Source: Liolophura sinensis
Taxonomy: Eukaryota; Mollusca; Polyplacophora; Chitonida; Chitonidae
Direction of reading: 5' to 3'
Assembly: GCF_032854445.1 (NCBI RefSeq)
Contig: NC_088297.1
Span: forward strand, 8,729,375-8,793,374
DNA: 64,000 bases
Shown: positions 34,980-46,344 of the stretch, one piece after another
How the letters are laid out: every line of letters begins with the position of its first letter
Numbering within the stretch: the stretch's first letter is position 1
Notes under the pieces: generated by a model
The model's database searches: none
What the model was told of the DNA's origin: nothing
Seen by the model: the letters and a program-made list of their open reading frames with translations, nothing else
Program-made: the position numbers and the translations under genes

Positions 34980-35287
34980 GATCGGGCTGGAGGGGAGGGG
35001 GGGGGGGGGCTCCGTGGCTCAGTTCGTTAGCGCGCTAGCACAGCGTAACGACACCAGGAGTCTCTCACCAATGCGGTCGCTGTGAGTTCAAGTTCAGCTC
35101 ATGCTGGCTTCCTCTCCTGTCGCAAGTGGGAAGGTCTTGGAGCAACCTGCGGATGGTCGTGGGTTTCCCACCGGGCTCTGCACGCTTTCCTCCCACCATA
35201 ATGCTGGCCGGCGTCGTATAAGTGAAATATTCTTGAGTACGGCGTAAAAAACCAATCAAATAAATAAATTAATATCAGTGGATCGGG
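34972..35287 (+). mobile_element. Full-length SINE with 15-bp target site duplication, plus
   Basis: Element at about 34990-35272: G-run, CTCCGTGGCTCAGTTCGTTA head, GGATGGTCGTGGGTTTCCCA, CACCATAATGCTGGCC, GAAATATTCTTGAGTACGGC and an AAATAAATAAATT tail. Identical TATCAGTGGATCGGG flanks it at 34972-34986 and 35273-35287. This is the best-preserved insertion in the window and a good reference copy. Confidence 0.95.
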
Positions 35288-36490
35288 TCTACTGGATTAC
35301 GACAACTTTTTTACTTGTATAAATTTGATGCAGTCCTACCACAAGCTCAAGTAAAAATCTGTCCATGAACTAACTTGACCTTACCCAATATAGCTCATAA
35401 AATGTAAATAAAATATGTCTCTTAGAATTATGAATACCCTTGTCTCCTATAGAACAACCCCCGTTCAGTTTAATGAGTCAGCATATATTAAACGTGCTCG
35501 TTTGTTTGCTAAATTTCGGCATGTCCTTATGATAAATATATTTTGATATCTCGGGGCGTGCATAAAAAGGGTCACAAAATTAGTTCCACACATAACACGG
35601 AGCTTACGTTGTACATACATAGAACCACACCCAAAATTTTGATGAATCTGCATATTTCACCATCGGCTGATTATTTGTGTGGCGCAAGTCATTTGTAACG
35701 TATGGCCTGTTTGTTTGCGCGGTTACCAAGCTCTACTAAGTTAACCAACAATGCAACGTGTTACAGCTTCTACCCACGCAAGTAAACCCGCCTGTACACA
35801 CACGCATTTCGAAAATTGGCTAAGTACTCTCATCTGTTGCACAAAATTGCATAATTCACGTCATGTCGATGCAATGTGACGTCAAACGTATAAGTGTTCA
35901 ATCCTTTCACACATTTCTAAACCCCTGACCCAATGCCCCAGGTGCACAATACGCCTGTAGCTATGAGGAAGCAGATATTCAAAAGAATTTGACACAGGCC
36001 AACGATTAGTAGGTCACACTGTCTCGCGCGTGACGTCACATGACCCACGTAGGCTTTGCATGCTGAGCACCGCCTTGGTGTGTAAACATGCATAAAACGA
36101 GCCACCATTCCACCATATATGTACTTATATGTACCTAAAACCAAAGTGCTCCATTTTATGGTCTTGTGTAGACTTGTATGATTCTTATGTGACATTTTAT
36201 GAGTCTCCTTTGAATTGTCGAGTATTATAATTCAATGTAGGCCTATAACTGTACCCCAATATATATATATACATATACCTGTTAGTCGTAACTGATCGAA
36301 GGTATATACTATCATCCTTCGTCATCTCTTCTTGACACAATATATGATACATATACCTCTGAGTAACAAACTGAGGATGGGCGTTGTACATGTATCTATG
36401 TCACGTGATTGTGAAGACAATCTATTATAAACTTACTCGTCTATAAATCCAATATTCACATTTTAGTCATATTTTATGGACCCGTACGGA
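35288..36490. other. Intergenic, no gene seen
   Basis: AT-rich. The 92-codon minus frame at 35917-36195 has no recognised domain and no splice or start evidence. Confidence 0.4.
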
Positions 36491-36715
36491 TTTATTTATT
36501 GTTTTGGTTTAACGCTTTACTCTTGAATACTTATTTATTTATTATTTATTTATTTATTTATTTGATTGGAGTTTTACGCCCCACTCAAGAATAATACGAC
36601 TGCGGAAAACATTATCTTGGGAAGAAATCGTGTGGAGAGCGGAAGAAACCCGCGACCATCCGCTGGTTCTACTCTTGAATATTTCACTTATAACGGCGGC
36701 TGATAGGTGGAAGCT
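36491..36715 (-). mobile_element. Rearranged or nested SINE fragments, minus
   Basis: The 3' domain appears three times in partial form: TTTGGTTTAACGCTTTACTC, then after a second tail TTGGAGTTTTACGCCCCACT, and finally CTACTCTTGAATATTTCACT with AACGGCGGC at 36668-36712. This suggests insertion of one copy into another followed by decay. Confidence 0.75.
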
Positions 36716-37367
36716 CGCTGAAAACCACCGCCCTTGACCATGTACCTGCCATGTCTCCTGACTGAAAGCTGCAGTCGAACTATCACGCAGGAGCTGCATT
36801 TGAGCACGTGATCGCACTATAGACTTTGAATTATGGAGCTCCAAGATATCAAACACTTCATTCCAACGTGAGATGCTAAATTTACGCTGCATTAAATCAA
36901 ATGCATTAATTGAAATTTGGATGTTATATTGTCAAAACGGTGAAAAAAAATCCAACTAAAGTATGCACTTAATCATTAAACATAATCAAGGAAATTTAAA
37001 TAAGTTTGAACTGGTATAAATAAAAGCAGTGGTTTGGCGCTGTATTCCGTATTAACATTGGGAGTGCATGTATAACAATGTTGCTGTTTGAAATCTGAAT
37101 TGATGTTGATCTTAAAGACATCAGCATACATAGAGTAAAACCAGAGCAGGGAGGACAACGTGTCAGTTGACCACACGTAACCGATGAAATCCGGCTTCTT
37201 GTCAGTTTATCTCAATAAGGGATTCTCTTCATATGAATACTTAAAAAGTAGTAACTTTCAGGTCCCGTAGAACCATGAAACTGATACTGTATCGTACATA
37301 GAGAAATGTCATATATTCGACAACATTTATCTTGCTACTGCTGTGCAGTAATAAAATGTAATGAAAT

Positions 37368-37515
37368 TATTTATTTATTTTTTTTTTTTAATTATTTATT
37401 TATTTATTTGATTGGTGCTTTACGCCGTACTCAAGACTATTTCACTTACACGACGGCATTATGGTGGGTGGAAAGCGAGCACAGCCCGGAGGAAACCCAC
37501 GACTATCCGCAGGTA
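37368..37515 (-). mobile_element. SINE copy, 5'-truncated, minus
   Basis: Tail complement with an internal T-run, TTGATTGGTGCTTTACGCCG, TACACGACGGCATTATGGTG (8-10 bases of the usual block deleted) and CACGACTATCCGCAGGT. Confidence 0.88.
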
Positions 37516-37618
37516 GCGTAATGAAATTCAAAAATGTACGATGAGTGCATGTGGAACATGGTGATCAACGAGGCATAGATGGTTAAACAAGCAATTTGTG
37601 TGCCCATGGCATCTGAAC

Positions 37619-38017
37619 TATACTCAACAAAAATATGGTAGCTCAACAATTACGATAATTATTCATTATCAGTTGTGGCGTCAGTTTTCCACCATATGTT
37701 CACAATTTAGGGCAATAATCCAGGAGCTATGACAGCGTGAAAACAGAGTGGTCGGTTATCACAGTTGACTGCACCCAATACCAAGTGTGTCCAACGTTAG
37801 CATCACGAAGAGCGTGAACTGTGATTACCGACCACTCTGTTTTTACTCTGCCATAGTCCCTGGATTATTGCCGTAAAATGTGACAATCTGGTGGAAATTG
37901 AAGCCATATTTGATAATGAATACTAACTGTACCCTAATTTCTGAATTAACACGTTATTATATACTGAGAGAAAATAATATAAAATTGCTTCGTGTCTTTA
38001 TATTTTTGTTCAGTATA
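37619..38017. mobile_element. MITE with 18-bp terminal inverted repeats and internal palindrome
   Basis: TATACTCAACAAAAATAT (37619-37636) and the reverse complement TATACTGAACAAAAATAT (38000-38017) differ at one base and begin at TA dinucleotides, consistent with a Tc1/mariner-type TA target. Inside, 37712-37767 and 37815-37871 form a second inverted repeat (CAGAGTGGTCGGTTATCACA against its complement) around a 48-bp centre. About 400 bp and no coding capacity. Confidence 0.8.
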
Positions 38018-38714
38018 TTTTGATTGATTTATTTAGGCCATTGACTTTTTTGATTGGTGCTCAGCGCCATGCTCAAGGTGAAATTTTTGTTTAAGAACAA
38101 TTTAGTGTATCCACATCGTGACTTTTCTCTATGCCTAAAATATAGTAAGGCTTCAGGTGGTTGAACTTCTTTTTTTAAACCGATGGAATGTTCTCGCATG
38201 TACTGCAGAATAAAGTCTGAAATATATACGTAACTATTCGTGTCACACACACCGCCTCTGTGCATCAGACGGCACCTGAGCAATGGACCGGGGAAAGATT
38301 ACGTCATCACATTTTTTTTTCGCCATCTTGAAAATGAAGTTATTAGTCTTCTGGGATGTACATGTGTATATATATGCTTATAGCCCACGGTGTGCAGAAC
38401 AGCTGCCTAATTTCAACATCCAAACTCGGCCAAGGGGAATATCATTTTAAGTCGAAGTGCACCCGTGTGTTGTGATCTATGTCTGTAGTAACCTATAGCA
38501 CAGTAACACGTTTTTCCATGTGCCTAACAGCACGCGTAGAGAGATATGAAAATATACAAATATTCAGCCTGACCTACATTTTACCATCTGTTGATGTACG
38601 TCAGCGATCGGGAATGTTCGGGCAGCATCGTTGTAAGTGGCGAGTGATGACGTATTCTCCCGAGCATCAGTATCTCTGCGCTAACTGAGCTGTCATGCAT
38701 ATATTGTTGTACAG
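38018..38714. other. Intergenic; weak SINE remnant
   Basis: 38020-38085 has TTGATTTATTTAGG and TTGATTGGTGCTCAGCGCCA, a decayed SINE 3' end in reverse. The rest is unassigned. Confidence 0.4.
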
Positions 38715-39020
38715 CCCTTACAACGATCGATGAATAGGCTATCGTAGACGATAATGGGACAAGAGTTGTACACATTTTGAACAGCGAATAAGAAACCGTC
38801 ACCAGTGCGTATAAAAATTTAATTAAATATAGTTTTATACAGCCGTCGTGGACAGGGGCGTGCATTGCCCTTACAACGATCGATGAATAGGCTATCGTAG
38901 ACGATAATGGGACAAGAGTTGTACACATTTTGAACAGCGAATAAGAAACCGTCACCAGTGCGTATAAAAATTTAATTAAATATAGCTTTATACAGCCATC
39001 GTGGACAGGGGCGTGCATTG
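38715..39020. repeat. Near-identical 153-bp tandem duplication
   Basis: Copies 38715-38867 and 38868-39020 begin CCCTTACAACGATCGATGAA and end GACAGGGGCGTGCATTG, and differ at only about two bases (AGTTTTATAC/AGCTTTATAC, GCCGTCG/GCCATCG). The period is a multiple of three, so a minus open frame of 145 codons spans both; its translation has no known domain. Confidence 0.93.
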
Positions 39021-39987
39021 CATGCCCCCCGACTGTTTGTCGAAGAGAGAAATAAATTAAGAGTTAGAAAAAGGAGGAAGGAAGAGAGTAGAGGTAAAAG
39101 TGCACCCAACGAAAGCAACAGAAAAAAATTTCTGTCAATGCAGTTAATTATGTTGACATCTGAGACAGTTCAGTAAACTTTGGAGAATAATTTTAAAAGC
39201 CATTTGTTCATATCTGCTTATTTTCTGTACAAACTGCTGTGATTTGGCGATTAATGTGAAATAATACAACCAAATTAAAATGTAGAAACATGAATTACTA
39301 CATTAGTAATGTAATTTCTGTATATATTTACAGGTTAAATGAATTATTCTTCTTCTTCCCGTGAAATGGTCAATTCATGTCTAAAGCTAACATAGGAGTA
39401 CGCTCCATTTGCCCAACGCATATGCGCGAAGGCCGTGTACCACCAGGGTTCTGACCCCAACGCAGTATATATGCGCGAGCGCCAACACGCGAAACTCCCG
39501 AGAACTCTGTCTGACACTTTATTCTATATACCATATACGTGAACCCTTGACCCTTGCGTTTCAAACATTCGGGTATAACACCCACGCGGTAGGGTCTACT
39601 GAGAATGAATGAATAAATGGTAATAACCCCATTTCGGCAATACTGAAGCTATAGCGTGGATAGAATATACATGTGTAAATTAAGAAACTGTGAGGCTACA
39701 CAGATGTATACATAGGCCAACTAGACTTTTGATATCACAAAGGTTTTTTCTTCGAGAACTAAGATCAACTCTGTATACCGCGGTACAGTTAACATATGTG
39801 CACACTGGTATTATCAAGGGTTCAAAACTTCTCCCATTAGTACATGCTTGCATATGTGAGGGCAAAAGTGTAACGTGTATTTATTGACACTGATCCTCAG
39901 GTATTTATTATGGTTTATACAGGTATCATCCGCCAGAGACATCAAAGTGATTGTCGGTCAAGACCATCCTAAAGCGGAACATGGTGG
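39021..39987. other. Intergenic, no gene seen
   Basis: AT-rich with short unremarkable open frames. Confidence 0.4.
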
Positions 39988-40199
39988 GGGTGGGGCGCGT
40001 ACCAGTGCGGCGTAATGACCTAGGGGTCTCTCAACAATGCGGTCGCCGTGAGTTCAAGTCCACCTTATGCTAGTCGTAAGTGGAAAAGTCTGTCAGCAAC
40101 CTGTGGATGGTCATGGGTTTCTGTTCGGCTTCTTCCCACCATAATGCTGGCCACCATCGTATAAGTGAAATATTCAAATAATACAAATAAATAAATAAA
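39988..40199 (+). mobile_element. SINE copy, plus
   Basis: Begins inside the head (GGCGCGTACCAGTGCGGCGT), has TGAGTTCAAGTCCACCTTAT, a 10-15-base deletion in the middle, CACCATAATGCTGGCCACCA and TATAAGTGAAATATTC, then loses the AGTACGGCG block before an AAATAAATAAATAAAG tail. Confidence 0.88.
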
Positions 40200-40924
40200 G
40201 TTCGAAATTGTAGAAATCATTATCCTATCTGATGTAAATAAGAATGTCGTATTCATTAAATTTATTAAATGGTGTACTCAAAGGGACACCGTGCGTTCAT
40301 ACCGGAGAAAATCTATATGAGATACATATCTATTTATCCCGCCTTAATAAAGAAGTGTCATATGACTCAAAAATTGTTAAGTATGACGTTAAACCACAAG
40401 CATTCACCCAGCATTTGAATGAATTCAAAGAAAATGATTTACATAACAATGCATTGTTTCCTTTTTATTCCGATTTGAAAGGCATCATTCTCATGCTGGA
40501 GTCGACAACTGCTTCCTGGTTCACAAATGTACAAAGACAGTACGTACATGCACTGCTTTTTGTGGCTTCAAACTCGTTCTTTCTTTTTCCTTTCAAGTTT
40601 GTGTATAAGTATTTCTCAAAAATATGATGGTATAGACGTGAATGAACAAGGAATATATGGTTAAGCTGTTCACGAGACATCAAAGGGATCGTCAGTACCC
40701 TGCTCGCGTTTTGTATGACCGCCACATGGACCCCTCTGCTGAACATTTCGCAATTTATATTCAAAGTCTTCATTTTCCACACGTTAATTCGACTGATTAA
40801 ATCAAAACTTAAACTTATATCGCTTCTTTTCATCAGATTGCTCAGTGTTCTTGATATAATGTTTAAATAAACGCATCGAATATTAATAACTTTGGCTCAT
40901 TGATATGCAATATATCCTCTCATT

Positions 40925-40984
<60 letters not shown>

Positions 40985-41053
40985 GACTGTATTTTACAGA
41001 TTTATTTCCCAGTCTATCCATGGAAGCACCTTTGACTATACATCGATACATCA
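40200..41053. other. Intergenic, no gene seen
   Basis: The plus open frame 40244-40627 (127 codons) has no recognised domain or splice context and is not called. A (TA)n tract lies at 40929-40981. Confidence 0.4.
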
Positions 41054-41340
41054 ACCTTTTCAATATATTTATTTATTTATTTGATGTTTTAAGCCGTACT
41101 CTAGAATATCTCACTTATACGACGGCGGCCAGCATTATGGTGGGAGGAAACCGTGCAGAGCCCGGTGCAAACCCACGACCATCCGCAGGTTGCTGACAGA
41201 CCTCACGTAGGGCTGGAGAGGAAGCCAGCATGAGCTGGACTTGAACTCAAAGTTACCGCATTGGTGAGAGGCCCCTGGGTCACTATGCTGCGCTAGCGCG
41301 CTAACCAACTGAGCTACGGAGGATCCCTTTCCAATATAGG
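41054..41340 (-). mobile_element. Full-length SINE with target site duplication, minus
   Basis: Element at 41067-41326, from TATTTATTTATTTATTTGAT (tail complement) through CGACGGCGGCCAGCATTATG and AGCCAGCATGAGCTGGACTT to the reversed head AACTGAGCTACGGAGGA. Flanked by CCTTTTCAATATA (41054-41066) and CCTTTCCAATATA after the head: a 13-bp duplication with one mismatch. Confidence 0.92.
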
Positions 41341-42742
41341 GCAAGGCAACGAAAGGTCTGTAAGAGCTATTTCTGAAAAAATATCAGTTTTGAAATGAAA
41401 CACATTTTTGAATAAGTATTGACCCGTTTTGAAACAACCCTGCCGATAAATTTTGAAATAAAAAATTGACTATTTCAATCCGAAGTAAGCTTTATCCTTT
41501 GTCACCTGATGGACTGGTTCACTGATTAAGTGGCCCGTTGATTCATTGTCGTGGGTATAACGTGCAAACTACAAGAATTCGTAAATGTCAAACCACACAA
41601 TTCGTTGAACATTAAGCACTCAAAAGATATTCGGTGCTAAAACGAAAATCTGCCAAGAATTTGTCAAGCGAAAGTCCTGCTAATTCTGTTAAATATTACC
41701 TTTTGCATAAACCTAAAATTTTACTCTGGACAAAGCTCAGATAACCCTTGGGCGGAGAGAAACATGCATTAATGAGTTCAAAACTGAATAAATTAGTATT
41801 TTTGCATTTTCTTAATCTGGTGCTTACTTGTTCAAAATAAATTTAAATACATCAACGCAAACCGCGGTGTCAAAAGTTCAAGTTCCGGCAGAAGAACTGA
41901 CCGCACGTAGACAACAAGGTGCTTCGGTAAGGTCATTCAGAAAAGATGATGAAACACAAAGCCGTTTTTCATCGACCATGTCGTCCGTGACTGGCAGAGT
42001 TTGTGTATCCACGCTCACAAGGGAGGCTCAGACCTGCTGTGCAGCACGTAACCTTCCTCGCCAGGCCCGCTATCCATACTCCGTACGTTGATAGACGGAC
42101 GACGTGCAGGACTCCCCCTGGATAGGCCTCTACAGCGAAGACGGTACGCTTCTTTTGTCGCTTAACCCGGTGAACTTTGTACGGATTTCGTTTTTATTTG
42201 CGGTGCTAAGAAGTAGAGTGTTACAGAGTGTGCACATTGTCTATCTGTCATTGACCCATCTTCCCTTACTCCCCCCCTCCCCTCTTCTGTCTTCCCGCCG
42301 TCACACACAAACGCACACGTTGTCCAGTGTCTCATCCCATTTCCAAACGCCCTTGTATCGGAACTACGACACAACTCACAAATATTCGGCCACCAATCAG
42401 AATGGAGTTCGTAATCCACACCAGCCAATCATCGTCCGCGATTCCAGCCGAACCCCCTTATATCTTACACAACTGGCATCAAGAGAGACTGTTTAAAAAG
42501 GGAATCTGCAGGGCCATACCTCAGCCTTGTGCACTTGAATACGAAATTGAATATCTGTTGTGTCCGGTGATTTGTAAGGACTTTCTTACCTGTGCCACGT
42601 GAACATTCCTCAGCATACATCGAAGCGAGGAGCATCTAATCTATTGATCTTGTGAAGCTAACCAGCTGATTTACGTACCGGAATAATTTGCATTGTCAGA
42701 GGAAGAAGCTTGAAACACACTTGGACTTGCTAACATCAAATT
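41341..42742 (+). promoter_or_regulatory. TMEM205 upstream region and 5' UTR
   Basis: The stretch before the TMEM205 start codon must hold the promoter and the untranslated part of exon 1. An in-frame TAA sits 12 bases before the ATG. GTTTAAAAAGGG near 42490 could be a TATA-like element, but no start site can be fixed. Open frames of 87-130 codons at 41828-42602 have no domain. Confidence 0.4.
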
Positions 42743-42753
42743 ATGCATATCAG
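42743..42753 (+). CDS. TMEM205: TMEM205 coding exon 1 (11 coding bases)
   Basis: ATGCATATCAG followed by the strong donor GTAAGTGG. Three codons plus two bases (phase 2) complete the AGG codon at the start of exon 2. The phase match over a 4.4-kb intron, the in-frame stop upstream and the donor strength support it. The alternative is an unspliced start at the ATG at 47175, just inside the intron's 3' end. Confidence 0.65.
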
Positions 42754-43089
42754 GTAAGTGGAGAAAAAAGTTAATTAAAGGTATTTAAAAATATTTACTG
42801 CGCTATAAGGATAATTTTTGATACTAAATAAAAATGTCTTTCGCTGCTCTGCCGTCAGTCTGTAGGTTGTCTAGCCAAGCATAAAAACTGCCATTGTTTT
42901 TATTAGGTCTACGTCTTAAGCTGTATAACTGTAACATGTAAACGGAATGGTTGCAAATAGAAGTATTGTTTTCTATATATAGGTTATATCGCCTAATTTT
43001 AGTCGAAATACCGAAAAATTATGTATACAATGGGAACCCATGCATTATTCGTGTGAAGTTTATACTATTCTGACAACGATGCGTTAAAC

Positions 43090-43162
<73 letters not shown>

Positions 43163-46100
43163 AGGGCTGGATTACACGACACAATAGGAAGTGGTACAAG
43201 TGCGGAGTTACACGACGCAATAGAAAGTGGTGGAAGTTCGTAATTACACGACACAATAGGAAGTTAGTTAGCGCGCTAGCGCAGCGTAATGAACCAGGAG
43301 TCTCTCATCAATGGGGTCGCTGTGAGTTCAAGTCCAGCTCATGCTGGCTTCCTCTCCGGCCGTATATGGGAATGTCTGTCAGCAGCCTGCGGATGGTTGT
43401 GGGTTTCCAGCGGGCTCTGCCCGGTTTTCTCCCATCATAATGCTGGCCGCCGTCGTATAAGTGAAATATTCTTGAGTACGGCGTAAAACACCAATCCATT
43501 AAAAAAAACAATAGGAAGTGGTACAAGTATGGAGTTACATGACACAATAGGAAGTGGTACAAGTACGGAGTTACAGGACACAATAAGCGCAGCTTCGACA
43601 TAGACACTGTGTCATCACTTTTCTGGCCTACATCGCCTTTGGGTAATGATGTGTTTACTTACCTTGCACGCTTGTGTACGTCTATTGTATATTTGTGTAT
43701 GTATACCTTCTCTAAACAACAACGTTTAAGTTCAAAGTTCGTAACATCGAAATAACGCAGTGGTAATGATATATAAATGTAAATGTGATATAGTGATGTT
43801 TACGATGTGAAGTAGTTTGCACTGATGAGGCCTGTACTGAGAGCTTTACACACGTAAGATGCATGACTCATGTCTGCAGGCGAAGACCGCTATATAACGG
43901 GCCTAATTGACGTGGCAGAAACGTTGACGTGCTCCAAGCCGAGTTTAATAGTTCATCCTTATTAACGAAAATGCATAGGTCTCCGTGCGTCACATATCAA
44001 CACCTTTCCTTACATCTGCACTTTGCACCACGGCAACAATTACACCGGCTCTGTCTCACGTATTATGGTATACCATGAGCAGTGAAGTGTGCAATAGTCA
44101 GTCCTAACAATGTGTGTATATTATTCACTTTTTTTGCGAATGCCTTGGGAAAGGACGAATTTTATCTAAATTGTTTAAGCATAATTCGTCAAATACAGAT
44201 ATTGTTATTATTAATGATTTTAATATTCTGAAGTATTATAAAACAGCCTGGGCCTAAGATATATCGAACTGATCGACACTGGATTTGATCCAACTGATCG
44301 ACCTCTTAAGAAAATGGGTTTGAGTGAGTAAAGGCAAATTCGATTCGCCTTCTCTTTGCGACGCCAGTCAGTCACATTTCCATGCCTTCGTTCAACGCCA
44401 GACTGAAGCAATCGTGCGTGCGCGTTAAGTACAAACATTTGAACAAATATTTAGTTATATGTAAAAAAAATCTACTCGTTAGAAATAAAATGCATCAAAA
44501 ATCTCAAAGAGCTGCTTCAATCTGCACACAAGCAAAAGACTGGAAACTAATGTCTAGAGTGCCGGTGTGTTTTCTCTAGCAATCATCCAGAAATCACCCG
44601 CTCCAGACACATCTTCCTGTTTGGATTTTGCTGCACACAAAAACTGGGAATTAAGGATGGCTGGGTGCACGAAAGTAGAGCTTTTAAAGTCGGTTAGAAA
44701 CATACTGATACAGAATCCAGACACACAAAAATTTAGCTCAAACGCCCACTTGTGTCAAGTAAACTGTCGAGGTGAACGAGGGGAACGCAGTGAAAGCCAT
44801 CAGAGCGAGAAGAAAGCATATCATAAGCAACCGGGTAGATTGAATGATACAAGTGAAGGAATGAAGCTTTATTCTCAGGTTCGGTTTTCTCTAAATCTTT
44901 GGCGCTCCCCTTCACAACAGTTCTAGATTTTTCCTCATGTCACGGAATGTAAATTTGCCTCGTGCTGAACATATTGTCACTTTGAGTACATCAATTCCAA
45001 CGATTACAAGATTTGAGTACCGATTCCACCCATTGGCTTAGATCATTCCTTGGGTATTTCCAACTCTATTGAAAACAGTTGACTTATTTCTTACATTGTA
45101 TACTTTCTTAGTTTCTTAGTCGGTGATTTGTGTTAAACTTCGTTTTGAGAATTGCCCTTGCAATTATTGACCCAGAACCTCCTTTTTGGTTAATGCACAG
45201 ATTCTAAAATACACAACAAGAGCGAAGAAACTTAAAAACAGGTCCATGCTTCGTTTTGTGTTTCGACTCATACCCAGCAAATACTGTATATCGAAGTACT
45301 TTCGTCCTGATCCAAAGCAACAAGTAATAACATCGCGATTTGTAAGCAACTAAATGCGAACAAATGGGACTTCCACAAACGGAAGTTATGTGGAATGGTT
45401 AGTGGCAATTTATCAGTGAGTGCGATCTGGTCGATACAAATATGAGGCTTTGAAGCTAAACATTTTCGTTGAAGCTGAAATCCTTGTGTAGCCCACCACA
45501 CAGGACGATTAGTTACACCTGAGTAACATTACATACAGTACTAATATGTGCCCGATCAGGTGGTCTAAAGCTGGATTAACTTGTATTCAGTAGAGGTGCA
45601 TTTAACATTGGCCAGGTGAATAAACAGTAATTTGTTTGGAAATAAAATTAAATGCTATTGAGATATGGACGGATGTAGTGTTTGAATATGACGGGTAATC
45701 AGACAGGACCATCACATACTCTGCAGAAAATAAGCATATTATAAGATTTTATATGATAAAAGATATAGAAAAAAAACATTTCTCATTAACTTCTCTGTGA
45801 AATAGGCCTGGTCCTGTTTTATCCCTCCTGCAAATTGTTACGCTGGATACAGAAAATAAATCTCCAGTTTTGAGCGTTAGCATCCTTATAAAGATTGGGT
45901 GCCAAGGCGTCGATATATGGGTACCTCCTAACACTGCTTAACCGCAGAGGCATATATGCGAATAGAGGGTCTTTGGGACGCTTGCACTGAAGGGGAGTGG
46001 GTCATATGAATGATAATGACCTGATTTCGTGATACGACTATGGTAAATCCATTTGGTATATGATAAGCACTTTGCACTGAGTGCACTGTATGTACACAGA

Positions 46101-46304
46101 TGATGGTGGTTCCTAGGTCAACTTTCACAGGCCATTTCCGACTAGACACAACTTGTAATACCTTCCCAAAGACAGAATCGATTGAGGTCATTGTACGTCT
46201 TTGAAGGTTGCATCGGTCATTTTAACTAACATGTAGCCCCGTATTGACGATATGTAAGCCTGTACACGTAGACCTACTGTGTGAGTTGTCTTGAGAATCT
46301 CAGG

Positions 46305-46344
<40 letters not shown>

